Shown here piece by piece: positions 1 through 8,972 of a stretch of DNA of 64,000 nucleotides (the stretch's first letter is position 1; every line of letters begins with the position of its first letter). The stretch is from contig NZ_JAJUBC010000008.1 in NCBI RefSeq assembly GCF_028683095.1, positions 62,001 through 126,000 on the forward strand. The letters run 5' to 3'. The DNA comes from Enterovibrio gelatinilyticus. Lineage in GTDB: Bacteria > Pseudomonadota > Gammaproteobacteria > Enterobacterales > Vibrionaceae. A program made the position numbers and the translations under genes. The notes beneath the pieces were generated by a model, which saw nothing but the letters and a program-made list of their open reading frames with translations, did not search any database and was not told the DNA's origin.

Positions 1-2
1 CT

Positions 3-656
3 GATAATTGCGTTGATGTGATTGCGAACCTGCATGATGCAGAAGACATATTCATCGTGACACCATACTCATCAGCAATGTCATTCGAGCTTTCAGGGCC
101 TGAAGCCTATTTCGGTATCCGATTTCAATTGCTCGGACACAAGGTTGTTGTTTCAACGCCGCTTGAAAACTGGGAAATGTTGCTATCCACTGACACACGA
201 AAAGCCGATGTCATCCCGCCGAGGGTATTAAACGCAATTCGAGAATCTATTACATTTAACCTCTCGTTTGAGGAACGCTGCCATCATGTGTCGGCTTCTT
301 TGCTGAACGCAGCAAGACAACCCAACATAGATCATCGTCTCGCACGCTTTATCCGCTACTGTCACCACAATATTTCATCAAACATCGTCCTTTCTGACAG
401 AACATGTTCTGAGTTTGGGTTATCAGCACGACAGCTTCGCAGACTGACTCAGCTTCAGTTTGGTCTTTCACCACGAGAATTTGCGAGAGTCATGCGATTT
501 CAACACACACTAGATGCGATCAAGCGCAATCCGAATGGCGCTTCATGGGCAGACAATTACTACGATCAATCTCACTTCATCCGAGAGTTTAAGCGCATGT
601 CTGGCTCAACACCTAGCGAACTGTTTAATTTGTCCGTTTTGTACAATATCGACTAG
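3..656 (+). CDS. AraC-family transcriptional regulator, N-terminally cut by window edge
   Basis: The reading frame is open to the left edge, so the true start lies outside the window; the GTG at 18 is only an internal candidate. The C-terminal ~100 residues form a double helix-turn-helix of the AraC/XylS type, including a QLRRL segment in the first HTH and the closing DQSHFIREFKRMSGSTPSEL signature. The upstream part is a variable sensor domain with an FGIRF-like stretch seen in AraC proteins of the DUF6597 type (family recall). It lies 48 bp before a VOC-fold gene on the same strand, and such pairs are common. The ligand and target are unknown. Confidence 0.85.
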   Translation, partial: DNCVDVIANLHDAEDIFIVTPYSSAMSFELSGPEAYFGIRFQLLGHKVVVSTPLENWEMLLSTDTRKADVIPPRVLNAIRESITFNLSFEERCHHVSASLLNAARQPNIDHRLARFIRYCHHNISSNIVLSDRTCSEFGLSARQLRRLTQLQFGLSPREFARVMRFQHTLDAIKRNPNGASWADNYYDQSHFIREFKRMSGSTPSELFNLSVLYNID

Positions 657-704
657 CCCCTACCGCAGATACTCGTCGAACGTTATTCAATAAGGACAAT
701 GAAA

Positions 705-1100
705 ATGATTGAGTTTCAGTCGATGTTTCCCGTTATCGTCACTGCAGAATTAGACGCGCTAAAGACGTTTTATCTCTCAACTTTCGGTTTTGACGCCGTG
801 TACTACGATCCAACGTTTTATTTGCATCTAGTGTCACCATCAACAGGCATCCAGCTTGGCTTTCTCATGCCAAATCACCCCTCACAACCCGATTTCTTGC
901 ACACCAACATGGTGACTGACGGGTACGTGATTTCATTGGAAGTAAGAGATGCAGCAAAAGCGTTTGCAGATGCAAAAGCCATGAACCTAAACATTGCGAT
1001 GGAATTGAAGGAAGAAGTATGGGGACAAATACACTTTATGGTTGAGGATCCAGCAGGCACGCGTATTGATATCGTTGAACACGTCGCATCGCCCAAATAA
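705..1100 (+). CDS. VOC-family (glyoxalase/bleomycin-resistance fold) protein
   Basis: This is a 131-residue single-domain protein with the paired beta-alpha-beta-beta-beta layout of the vicinal oxygen chelate superfamily, ending in EDPAGTRIDIVEHV, the typical last strand. The start at 705 (MIEFQS) sits 8 nt after AAGGA at 692-696; the ATG at 699 is only 2 nt away and is less likely. The substrate cannot be told from sequence. It follows the AraC-type regulator and may be controlled by it. It is one of four small VOC proteins in this window. Confidence 0.8.
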   Translation: MIEFQSMFPVIVTAELDALKTFYLSTFGFDAVYYDPTFYLHLVSPSTGIQLGFLMPNHPSQPDFLHTNMVTDGYVISLEVRDAAKAFADAKAMNLNIAMELKEEVWGQIHFMVEDPAGTRIDIVEHVASPK

Positions 1101-1157
1101 AAGAATGACAAAAGGTACAAGGGCGAGGCAAGAGTCTGCAGAACGCACTCAGTCTAA

Positions 1158-1186
1158 CCCCTTTCAAAGTTAGCCATTGAAAGGGG
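1158..1186. terminator. Hairpin between convergent genes
   Basis: A perfect 10-bp stem (CCCCTTTCAA / TTGAAAGGGG) with a 9-nt loop lies between the VOC gene (+) and the next gene (-). There is no clear T-tract on either side, so termination is inferred from position and stem strength. Confidence 0.5.
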
Positions 1187-1228
1187 GGAACAGGTAGAAG
1201 CTATTTCGCCCTTGCTGATATTTACCGC

Positions 1229-1687
1229 TTAGCCTTCAGGGTTTTGTTTATCACTGATCTCTGCATAACCATGAAGAAGTTCAGTCAGTGCATTAACCCA
1301 ACCAAACACCTCTACAGGAGCATTTTTGAGTATCGCTTCAACGTGCTCACAATGTGTTTCGAGAGAAATAGCTTGCTCCAAACGAAACGAAATTGCATAA
1401 AAGTGCCAAAGGACCAGTCTGGTCATCCTCTCACTGTTTTGCTTCGCATTTTCTGAGTCATCAAACGCTTGCTGAGTTTCATTCAGAGCTATCGCCGTCA
1501 TGCGCAACATTGCATCAAGGCGTGCCGACAACAGTCGTTCCTCGCTGTCGATTTCTTCTTGCTCAAAAGTGAAGATCTCACTCATCACGTCTTCTGGCAC
1601 CATTCTACTTATGATTCGGGCACTAAACTCTTCCAGTTCATGGCGGGGCATGGTGACGAGACATTCAAAGGTGTAATCACGAAGCAT
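1229..1687 (-). CDS. Hypothetical protein, acidic, helix-rich
   Basis: This 152-residue protein is not recognised. It is acidic and predominantly helical by eye, with no signal peptide, no membrane segment and no cysteine motif (only two Cys). It is an isolated monocistron between a convergent VOC gene and a same-strand LysR gene. Codon use resembles its neighbours, which supports it over the overlapping plus-strand frames. Confidence 0.55.
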   Translation of the reverse strand: MLRDYTFECLVTMPRHELEEFSARIISRMVPEDVMSEIFTFEQEEIDSEERLLSARLDAMLRMTAIALNETQQAFDDSENAKQNSERMTRLVLWHFYAISFRLEQAISLETHCEHVEAILKNAPVEVFGWVNALTELLHGYAEISDKQNPEG

Positions 1688-1891
1688 AAAATCACTCTAA
1701 TTCGATATAAATTTCAATGCTCGCATTCTAAGTACTGAAATATCATTTACCACTACTTATGTGTGTTTATCGCAAGATTTAACCCTAAGCGCGACAGGAA
1801 ATAACCATATTGCATATGTGAGCGGCCAGTTCGACAAACTCAGCGTCCTTTGACTCCATTCTCCTCTGTCACATTATCTGCAAACTCCCCC

Positions 1892-2770
1892 TTACACCAA
1901 TTGGCTATCGACCCATTGAAGAAAGGTGCGAACTTTCGGACGATTTTCAGTGCCTTGTGGGCACAAGATACTATGGCATCTATTTGTCTCCATGCTGGGG
2001 TAAGGAGCAACTAACTCACCAGATTCCAACGCATCTTTCACGAAACGGTATCGGCCCATTGCAACACCTAAGCCTTTTTTAGCGCCGTATACAGCCATAT
2101 CCTGATGGGTAAAGGTCGTAAATTGTTTGAACGTATCAAGCACCACCTTTTGCTGCTTTGCCCAGCGTTTCCAAGCCGTCGATTTCTTTGCATAAAGGAA
2201 ATTCACGCGCTTCAGCGAATCTAATCCATCTTCAAACAATCGATGCGTTTTTGCGTAACCCGGTGTACAAACAGGAACATACTTTTCGCCAAACATCTTC
2301 TTGTTAAACATATTAATTCTCTCGCGCTCACCGAAATATATCGCGACATCAATGCCGTGCGCATCAAAATCTAGCTCGACGTCATTGGTAAGGATGTTGA
2401 GATTAAACTTGGGGTATTTGGCTTTGAAGTCTGAAAGGCGTGGAATGAGCCATTCGTTGGCGATACCCGGCGATGTCGCGATCGTCAATTCACCTGAGAG
2501 CTCCGTCGTCCGAATATTGTCAATTTCGCTGAAAATAGAATTGAGTGACTTTGATAATGTCGCCTGAAATTTTTCGCCTTCTTCGCTCAACGCTAGCTTG
2601 CGTGTGCGCCTGATAAAAAGGTTAAAACCCAGCTCTTTTTCGAGCACTTTGATTCTATGACTTACCGCTCCTTGCGTTAAGTGAAGCTCGGTTGCGGTTT
2701 CTGTAAAGCTCAGTGTTCGGGCTGCTGAGCTAAAGGTGTGCAAATTTCGCAGAAGAGATTGATGATTCAT
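1892..2770 (-). CDS. LysR-family regulator, GcvA/DsdC-like
   Basis: This is a standard-length LysR regulator (~292 residues). The N-terminal winged HTH runs to about residue 60 and contains the LTQGAVSHRIKVLEKELG recognition region; the rest is the two-lobed effector domain, closest by eye to DsdC/GcvA. The start at 2770 (MNHQSLLRN) fits the usual distance to the HTH; in-frame starts at 2785 and 2809 are possible and no Shine-Dalgarno site decides. It is divergent from the PTS permease at 2948, about 180 bp away, which is the usual arrangement of a LysR gene and its target. I infer that it regulates that permease. Confidence 0.85.
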   Translation of the reverse strand: MNHQSLLRNLHTFSSAARTLSFTETATELHLTQGAVSHRIKVLEKELGFNLFIRRTRKLALSEEGEKFQATLSKSLNSIFSEIDNIRTTELSGELTIATSPGIANEWLIPRLSDFKAKYPKFNLNILTNDVELDFDAHGIDVAIYFGERERINMFNKKMFGEKYVPVCTPGYAKTHRLFEDGLDSLKRVNFLYAKKSTAWKRWAKQQKVVLDTFKQFTTFTHQDMAVYGAKKGLGVAMGRYRFVKDALESGELVAPYPSMETNRCHSILCPQGTENRPKVRTFLQWVDSQLV

Positions 2771-2947
2771 AAAAACACTATGCATTAAAATTCTTAATCC
2801 ATAGTGCACACCAACTGGTTTGTTTGCAACGGAAATTAATGCGTAAATATCCCCAATATCTTTGCTTTTACATGTTTTTTCGAATCAAACCCACTGTAGA
2901 AGCAAGCAATTCTTATCACATTTTCAGATGACAATTTTGGGGGCTAC

Positions 2948-4405
2948 ATGAATATCCTTGGGTACATGCAAAAAGTCGGTAAAGCATTGATGGTGCCAGT
3001 CGCCACTTTACCTGCAGCGGCAATATTAATGGGGGTCGGCTACTGGTTAGATCCTGTTGGCTGGGGTTCTGAGAACATCATTGCTGCATTCTTGATCAAG
3101 TCTGGTGCTGCAATCATCGACAATATGGCAGTGCTGTTTGCTGTTGGCGTGGCGTTCGGACTAAGCCGAGATAAAAATGGGGCCGCAGCGCTGTCTGGCT
3201 TCATCTTTTTTATGGTTGTAACAACACTATTGTCACCAGAAGCAGTGAGTCAATTGCTGAATGTTTCAAGTGAAGAAGTACCCGCTGCCTTCGGGAAAAT
3301 AAGTAACCAATTTATCGGTATTTTAGTTGGTATCTTGTCTGCGGAAATTTATAACCGATTCCACACAGTAGAGCTTCACAAAGCACTCGCATTCTTCAGT
3401 GGTAAAAGATTAGTTCCCATTTTGACCTCTATTGCGGGTATGTTTTTGTCGTTCGTATTACTCTACGTATGGCCGGTGATTTACGACGCATTAATTGTTT
3501 TTGGTAATCACTTACTGGCATTAGATGCCGTGGGTGCAGGACTATTTGGCTTCTTTAACCGACTCACATTAACCGTCGGCATGCACCATGCGCTCTATCC
3601 TGTGTTTTGGTTTGATGTGGTGGGAATTAATGACATTCCTAACTTCCTTGGCGGTGCACAATCTATCGCGAATGGTACGGCTATCCCTGGCAAAACAGGC
3701 ATGTATCAGGCAGGTTTCTTCCCTATCATGATGTTTGGTCTACCTGCTGCGGCATTAGCTATGTACCACTGTGCTGACGCTGAAAACAAAACCGCGACCT
3801 TCTCTATCATGATTGCTGCAGCAATGGCTTCATTCTTCACAGGTATTACTGAGCCGCTTGAGTTTAGCTTTATGTTCCTAGCGCCCGCACTGTACTTCAT
3901 TCACGCAGTACTGACTGGCTTATCTCTCTACATTGCAGCAAGCATGGAATGGATGGCGGGCTTTGGGTTCTCTGCTGGGTTTGTTGACTTCGTTCTCTCA
4001 AGCCAAAACCCGCTGGCGACACAATGGTATATGTTAATTGTTCAAGGCCTGTTCTTCTTTGCTCTGTACTACTTCGCTTTCCGATTCGCGATTGTGAAAT
4101 TCAACTTGAGCACGCCAGGACGCAACGAAAAATCAGAAGAAAATGCCAATACACAAGACATTGGCCCCCTAACACTGGATTACATTGAAGCCATTGGCGG
4201 TGCCGACAATATTGTAGAAGTTGATAACTGCGTTACCCGCTTAAGACTTACAGTGAAAGACTCAGCAATGGCAGATGCTGCCAAGCTAAAACAACTCGGC
4301 GCAGCAGGTGTCATTCCAATGGGGAAAGCCGGTCTGCAAGTAGTCGTTGGCTTAGGCAAGGTCGATAAAGTCGCTGAACAAATGAAAAGCGTGCTTGCTA
4401 AGTAA
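2948..4405 (+). CDS. nagE: PTS transporter EIICB, N-acetylglucosamine (NagE)-type
   Basis: This 485-residue inner-membrane protein imports and phosphorylates an amino sugar or glucose. The EIIC membrane domain spans about residues 1-385, including the GITEPLEFSF motif. A C-terminal EIIB domain carries the phosphocysteine at Cys428 in DNCVTRLRL. There is no fused EIIA, as is usual for Vibrio enzymes that use the soluble EIIA-Glc; E. coli NagE does carry EIIA. A GGGGG run precedes the ATG. No nagA or nagB genes are adjacent, so GlcNAc specificity rests on similarity alone; glucose or another hexosamine is possible. Confidence 0.8.
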   Translation: MNILGYMQKVGKALMVPVATLPAAAILMGVGYWLDPVGWGSENIIAAFLIKSGAAIIDNMAVLFAVGVAFGLSRDKNGAAALSGFIFFMVVTTLLSPEAVSQLLNVSSEEVPAAFGKISNQFIGILVGILSAEIYNRFHTVELHKALAFFSGKRLVPILTSIAGMFLSFVLLYVWPVIYDALIVFGNHLLALDAVGAGLFGFFNRLTLTVGMHHALYPVFWFDVVGINDIPNFLGGAQSIANGTAIPGKTGMYQAGFFPIMMFGLPAAALAMYHCADAENKTATFSIMIAAAMASFFTGITEPLEFSFMFLAPALYFIHAVLTGLSLYIAASMEWMAGFGFSAGFVDFVLSSQNPLATQWYMLIVQGLFFFALYYFAFRFAIVKFNLSTPGRNEKSEENANTQDIGPLTLDYIEAIGGADNIVEVDNCVTRLRLTVKDSAMADAAKLKQLGAAGVIPMGKAGLQVVVGLGKVDKVAEQMKSVLAK

Positions 4406-4434
4406 GGAATTTATTTACTAACACACAATAAATT

Positions 4435-4453
4435 GGGCAGAGAAACTCTGCCC
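4435..4453 (+). terminator. Hairpin after PTS gene
   Basis: An 8-bp stem GGGCAGAG / CTCTGCCC with an AAA loop lies 30 bp after the PTS stop, between convergent genes. The downstream tract is C/T-rich, not a T-run. Confidence 0.55.
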
Positions 4454-4503
4454 AACCCTTCCCCCTAGAAGCGCAGTTTCGCCCTAACGAGCGATTCAGC
4501 GCT

Positions 4504-5379
4504 TCACTCCATTAAACGTCTAGAGATCTGCGCTTTGTTGGCTTTCAAATATTCAATATCAGCCAAGTAACTCAGGTGGTGCCCATCTTCAAGGTTAGCG
4601 GCGAACTGTTCATTGCCACTTTCAGCTTCATCACGCATGAATGTCACGAGCGCATCTAAACGCGCTACCATCACATCCACCAGTTCTGTTCTCTGCTGTT
4701 CTGTTGCGCTATAGGCATCACAAAATTGTTTGGCACGATCAATTTGATCATAAAGCGAACCTAACGCATCTATCTCGTCCGTTTTAAATGGAGCCCAGCA
4801 ATACACTGCATAGGCCAAATCCCAGACTCTCGGCGCTGGGTGTGCAGTGTCAAAATCAAACACACCGACAACCACGTCGCCATTAAGCGCCACGTTATAG
4901 GGTGAATAGTCACCATGACACATCACTTCTTGTGGCGCTCTTACTGGCAGCATCCACGTTAATTCTTCATCATTATTTTCTGCGAGAAACGAAACCGACG
5001 CATCATGCAGTTTCCTCAATAAGTTCGCCGCGGAAATCAATGCCGATTCACTCGCGATAGGCCCCGTCAGCGGGTAGTTGTATGTATCCCCGTTGACGAA
5101 GCTGAGTACTTCGGTTTGGCCTTTTATAGCAACAAACTGTGGGCATTCACTAATGCCTTGCTTCTGATAATGATTTAACAAACGGTGCACATTGTCAGAC
5201 CATGGGTTTAGCGGTCTTACGACAGTGTGTTCCTTTTTGTAAATCGAACCCTCTCGACCGCCAGATAGCTCTTCCAACCTAATAACTCCTTTGCTTGTTC
5301 GCTCTGTATGACTCCGTTTCTTCCCTATTATCTCAAGTCGGGTGGTCAGAAAGTGATTAGCAGCATTATCAGCACTCAC
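4504..5379 (-). CDS. Aminoglycoside phosphotransferase-fold (APH/choline kinase-like) protein
   Basis: This 291-residue protein has a small-molecule kinase fold. It shows the Brenner-type catalytic motif HGDYSPYN (His155, Asp157) and a metal-binding FDFDTAHP segment followed by WDLAY, as in APH-family phosphotransferases. The N-terminal lobe is divergent, with GGREGSIYKK as the probable nucleotide loop and lysine. The substrate is not predictable; such proteins act on sugars, choline, homoserine or antibiotics. It is convergent with the PTS gene and appears to be a single transcription unit. Confidence 0.75.
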   Translation of the reverse strand: MSADNAANHFLTTRLEIIGKKRSHTERTSKGVIRLEELSGGREGSIYKKEHTVVRPLNPWSDNVHRLLNHYQKQGISECPQFVAIKGQTEVLSFVNGDTYNYPLTGPIASESALISAANLLRKLHDASVSFLAENNDEELTWMLPVRAPQEVMCHGDYSPYNVALNGDVVVGVFDFDTAHPAPRVWDLAYAVYCWAPFKTDEIDALGSLYDQIDRAKQFCDAYSATEQQRTELVDVMVARLDALVTFMRDEAESGNEQFAANLEDGHHLSYLADIEYLKANKAQISRRLME

Positions 5380-5663
5380 ACCCCGAAGTCACTTCTTACG
5401 TTTTTCATTTACGAATCAAGACACAAAATATCGCCAGAGGCTGAACAACCTTTCGTTAGGGCGAAAAGAAATAGTGACCAATGACTACTTAGTTATCCGA
5501 CAGTTAGTGAATATCCATGGGCACTTTTAGAATTTGTCTTCATGTTGAGATAAATGCACTTTACGAACTTAACGTAGGCTTAATTATGAGGAGGCCAATA
5601 GCACGTGATTGCATCGCAACGTTGCTCTTGGCTTGAAGTAACTCGTATTAAGGAGTCGATGCT

Positions 5664-5981
5664 ATGTGTACAATATTTGCCGGACAAGACCCAAAAAATT
5701 ACGAATGCCAGACCCGCTCAATCCGTCTTGGGGGGCATAGCACCAGCGTTCGTTTAGAGCGAATGTTCTGGCAGGTTATCGACCATATTGCAAATAGCCA
5801 AGGTTTAAACACAGGAAAATTTCTTTCCACCATCTATGATGAAGCCCTTGATATAAATGGAGATGTGAGTAATTTCGCCTCTCTACTCCGTTGTAGTTGT
5901 TTGCTCTATCTAGACGCTCCAGAGCAAACAATGCACATTGCCAACACCGAACTCAAAACCAAAAAATTAACGAATGGTTAA
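5664..5981 (+). CDS. Ribbon-helix-helix (RHH_4-like) DNA-binding protein
   Basis: This 105-residue protein contains a beta strand (TRSIRLGGHSTSVRLE) followed by two helices (FWQVIDHIA and TGKFLSTIYDEAL), the layout of the RHH_4 family of predicted DNA-binding proteins. AAGGAG at 5650-5655 sits 8 nt before the ATG. The ~284-bp upstream region holds no other gene. It carries no toxin partner, so a toxin-antitoxin role is not supported. Confidence 0.7.
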   Translation: MCTIFAGQDPKNYECQTRSIRLGGHSTSVRLERMFWQVIDHIANSQGLNTGKFLSTIYDEALDINGDVSNFASLLRCSCLLYLDAPEQTMHIANTELKTKKLTNG

Positions 5982-6058
5982 CATGCGGTAGCATAATACC
6001 ACCTGCCAAAAGCTCCCTCGCATTACACTGCTAAAAAAACAGTGAGGAGCGCGTATCT

Positions 6059-6454
6059 ATGGCTAAACCTATCCATTCAATGATCAGGGTATTTAACCCT
6101 GAAAAATCCATTTCCTTCTATAAGCTCGCCCTGGGGATGCACGTCGAAGCTCGTTTTGACTTCGCAAACTTCTCCCTAATTTACCTCCGAGGCGAAGACA
6201 ACGTGTTTGAGTTGGAACTCACCTATAACCATGATCAAAATGCTCCTTATGAACATGGGAATGCCTATGGGCACCTCGCTGTCACTGTCGATGACTTAGA
6301 ACAACACCACCAATTCCTTTTAGACAGTGGTCTTTCTCCGACCGACATCAAAACTATGTCTTATGAAAATACGCCTATGGCAAGTTTCTTTTTCATTACC
6401 GATCCCGACGGTTACAAAATTGAAGTGTTAAAGCGATTTGGCCGTTTTCTGTGA
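6059..6454 (+). CDS. VOC-family protein, lactoylglutathione lyase (GloA)-like
   Basis: At 131 residues this has the GloA length and layout: HSMIRVFNPEKSISFY at the N-terminus, FELELTYN in the middle, GHLAVTVDD at the second module and DPDGYKIEVLKRFG at the end. The His and Glu positions expected for the metal site are present (His6, the EL pair, the GH pair, the final IE). It is more diverged than housekeeping GloA, so it may be a paralogue. GAGGAG lies before the ATG. It precedes the GMC oxidoreductase pair on the same strand by 134 bp. Confidence 0.75.
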   Translation: MAKPIHSMIRVFNPEKSISFYKLALGMHVEARFDFANFSLIYLRGEDNVFELELTYNHDQNAPYEHGNAYGHLAVTVDDLEQHHQFLLDSGLSPTDIKTMSYENTPMASFFFITDPDGYKIEVLKRFGRFL

Positions 6455-6588
6455 GTAGGAAGAAGCGATCAAAGCATGACAAAAATTCACCCGTTGGTGC
6501 AGTACAGCACCATGATTAGCGAAACATAATTAACACAACCACAAATGTAAAAACAAACGTAAATACAATGATCTGGAGGCAATATAAG

Positions 6589-7122
6589 ATGGAACCAAAA
6601 GCCTTTACACGGCGTGAGATACTCAAGATGGGGTCACTCACCGCCGCATCCGCCTTTGCAATCGCAATGACAGGAGTAACCGTTCCGGCTAACAGTTGGG
6701 CAATGACGGTATCTGCGCTCTCAGAGGCGCAAGCAAACACACTGCTCAGTATTTGTCGAAGTATTTACCCTCATCCGAAAATTGGCGATTTGTTTTACGC
6801 TGCCAGTGTTGAAAGTCTTGACCAACAGGCAGCTCAAAACCCAGATACTCATTCCCTGCTCGCGAGCGGTCTAGACGACATCAACCAGCGTTCAAATGGG
6901 CAATGGAGTACCCTCTCCGAAATCGACAAAAGCGCTATTCTGACAGCCATCTCTAGCACACCCTTTTTTCAAACTGTCAGAGGAAACATGGTGGTATCGC
7001 TTTACGACAACCCAAAAATCTGGCCGTTGTTTGGCTATGAAGGTCCATCGTTCGCACAAGGTGGTTATCTTCATCGCGGATTCGATGACATCAATTGGTT
7101 GCCTGACGCTGAAAAGGAGTAA
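6589..7122 (+). CDS. Tat-signal small subunit, gluconate 2-dehydrogenase subunit 3 family
   Basis: The start at 6589 is chosen because GGAGG at 6575-6579 precedes it; the ATG at 6568 lies before that site. The N-terminus has a twin-arginine signal (TRREILKMG, then a hydrophobic stretch), so it is exported folded to the periplasm. The C-terminal part ends in a GYEGPSFAQGGYLHRGFDDI segment typical of the subunit-3 family. It is followed after 5 nt by the FAD subunit, which has no signal peptide. As in known FAD-dependent sugar dehydrogenases, the catalytic subunit probably travels through Tat bound to this protein. Confidence 0.8.
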   Translation: MEPKAFTRREILKMGSLTAASAFAIAMTGVTVPANSWAMTVSALSEAQANTLLSICRSIYPHPKIGDLFYAASVESLDQQAAQNPDTHSLLASGLDDINQRSNGQWSTLSEIDKSAILTAISSTPFFQTVRGNMVVSLYDNPKIWPLFGYEGPSFAQGGYLHRGFDDINWLPDAEKE

Positions 7123-7127
7123 GCAAG

Positions 7128-8702
7128 ATGAAAAAGGAATTTGCACACGACAACCGTAACGTCGTAGTGGTTATCGGCTCAGGTGCTGGCGGCGGAACAT
7201 TAAGTAATGAGCTCGCCCAAAAAGGGGTTGATGTGATTTGCTTAGAAGCGGGGACACGGCTCGACTATCGCACCGACTTTGAAAACAACGAGTGGGGCAT
7301 GTTTAGTAAAGAAGCCTGGTTAGAACCACGAACCACATCAGGCACGTGGGAAGTTGCGAGAGATTTTCCCGGTTTACCCGCATGGATTTGTAAAACCGTT
7401 GGAGGCTCAACACTCCACTGGGCGGGCGCTAGTCTTCGTTTTCAGCCACACGAATTAAAAGCCAAAACTACCTATGGTGATATCGCCGGCGCAAATTTAC
7501 TTGATTGGCCAATTACAATTGAAGATTTAGCCCCCTACTACACCAAAGCAGAAGACAAAATGGGCGTGACCCGCACGCACGATATTCCGGGTTTGCCGGG
7601 AAACAACAACTTCAAAGTAATGCAAGCTGGCGCACAGAAGGTGGGTTATAAGAATGTGCACACCGGTCGAATGGCGATTAATTCGCAACCTCGAGATGGA
7701 CGTGCAGCCTGCCAACAAACAGGCTTTTGCTTCCAAGGCTGTCGTTATGGTGCGAAATGGTCAACGCTGTATTCAGAAATCCCAAAAGCAGAACAAACTG
7801 GGCATTTTGAGCTTCGTCCAAGCAGTCACGTTCAAATTATCACCCACGATGCGAAAGGCAATGTGGATGGCGTGCTATATGTCGACGCCAACGGCCAACA
7901 ACAACATCAGAAAGCGCGAGTTGTGTGCGTGGCAGGTAATTCAATAGAAAGCCCGCGTATTTTACTCAACTCCGCCACCAGCATGTTTCCAGAAGGCCTT
8001 GCAAACAGTTCAGGCCAAGTAGGACGAAATTACATGCGTCACGTGACTGGGTCAGTTTACGCAGAGTTTGAAAACCCCGTTCATATGTATCGAGGCACCA
8101 CTATGGCTGGGATCATTACTGATGAGTCGCGTCATGACCCTTCCAGAGGTTTCGTCGGTGGCTTTGAAATGGAAACCTTGTCCCTAGGATTACCATTTAT
8201 GGCGGCATTCTTGAAACCCGGCGCATGGGGGAAAGACTTTGCTGAAAACATGGAAGGCTACGAGAAAATGGCCGGAATGTGGATTGTGGGTGAAGATATG
8301 CCCAGGGAGAGTAATCGCATCACACTCAATTCCGATGTGAAAGACAGCTTTGGTTTACCCGTACCTAATGTACATTTTGATGACCACCCCAATGATGTCG
8401 CCATGCGAAATTACGCATACAAAAAAGGAGGAGAAGTTTACAACGCCGTTGGCGCGGTGAAAGTTCACAATGTGGTGCCTTATCCATCCACCCACAATCT
8501 TGGCACTAACCGCATGAGTTCGAAGGCGCAAGAAGGTGTCGTGAATCAATGGGGGCAAACACACGATATTAAAAACCTGTTTATTTCAGATGGCAGTCAG
8601 TTCACCACCGGTGCCTCGGAAAACCCAACTCTCACTATCGTGGCGCTCGCAATCCGACAGGCCGACTTCATTGCTGAGTCACTCAATCAACGTACTCTGT
8701 GA
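7128..8702 (+). CDS. GMC-family FAD oxidoreductase, catalytic subunit of a periplasmic dehydrogenase
   Basis: This 524-residue flavoprotein has an N-terminal dinucleotide fold VVIGSGAGGGTLSNELA and the conserved C-terminal GASENPTLTIVALAIRQAD of GMC dehydrogenases. It lacks its own export signal and pairs with the Tat-borne subunit just upstream. Cys195, Cys201 and Cys205 form a C-x5-C-x3-C motif; a similar motif binds a 3Fe-4S cluster in FAD-dependent glucose dehydrogenase of Burkholderia (recalled). No multihaem cytochrome c subunit is adjacent, so the electron acceptor is unclear. The substrate (sugar, polyol or other alcohol) is unknown. Confidence 0.85.
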   Translation: MKKEFAHDNRNVVVVIGSGAGGGTLSNELAQKGVDVICLEAGTRLDYRTDFENNEWGMFSKEAWLEPRTTSGTWEVARDFPGLPAWICKTVGGSTLHWAGASLRFQPHELKAKTTYGDIAGANLLDWPITIEDLAPYYTKAEDKMGVTRTHDIPGLPGNNNFKVMQAGAQKVGYKNVHTGRMAINSQPRDGRAACQQTGFCFQGCRYGAKWSTLYSEIPKAEQTGHFELRPSSHVQIITHDAKGNVDGVLYVDANGQQQHQKARVVCVAGNSIESPRILLNSATSMFPEGLANSSGQVGRNYMRHVTGSVYAEFENPVHMYRGTTMAGIITDESRHDPSRGFVGGFEMETLSLGLPFMAAFLKPGAWGKDFAENMEGYEKMAGMWIVGEDMPRESNRITLNSDVKDSFGLPVPNVHFDDHPNDVAMRNYAYKKGGEVYNAVGAVKVHNVVPYPSTHNLGTNRMSSKAQEGVVNQWGQTHDIKNLFISDGSQFTTGASENPTLTIVALAIRQADFIAESLNQRTL

Positions 8703-8782
8703 TCTTGTGAAGCTGTGACCCTGCAAATAGCACAACAAACTTTACATCCAACGCTTTGATGTGAATAAACACCCACCCCATG

Positions 8783-8805
8783 AACGGCTCCTTTTTGGAG
8801 TCGTT
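8783..8805 (+). terminator. Terminator of the GMC operon
   Basis: The stem AACGGCTCC / GGAGTCGTT (one G-U) closes a TTTTT loop and is followed by TTCTTAT, about 80 bp after the GMC stop. Confidence 0.65.
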
Positions 8806-8824
8806 TCTTATATGCATAAAAAAA

Positions 8825-8851
8825 CAAGCGCCAAGCATGACTTAGCGCTTG
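8825..8851 (-). terminator. Terminator of the porin gene
   Basis: Stem CAAGCGC / GCGCTTG with an inner AAG/CTT pair. On the minus strand it is followed by a run of seven T, a canonical intrinsic terminator ~120 bp beyond the porin stop. Confidence 0.75.
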
Positions 8852-8972
8852 TGACACATAAAACGGATATATCTCACATCATCTACACAAACCGTGTCTT
8901 AATTGGATTAGCACAAAAAATAGGGTCACTGCACTCAGCAGCGGACGCTAGCACGCCACCGAGCGCAATGAA

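Noticed and set aside
2948-4405. PTS gene truncated (missing EIIA)
   Set aside because: Vibrio NagE-type proteins normally lack EIIA and use the soluble enzyme, so the length is normal.
5587-5637. 16-codon ORF before the RHH gene as a leader peptide
   Set aside because: No regulatory codon run and no terminator-antiterminator pair; likely chance.
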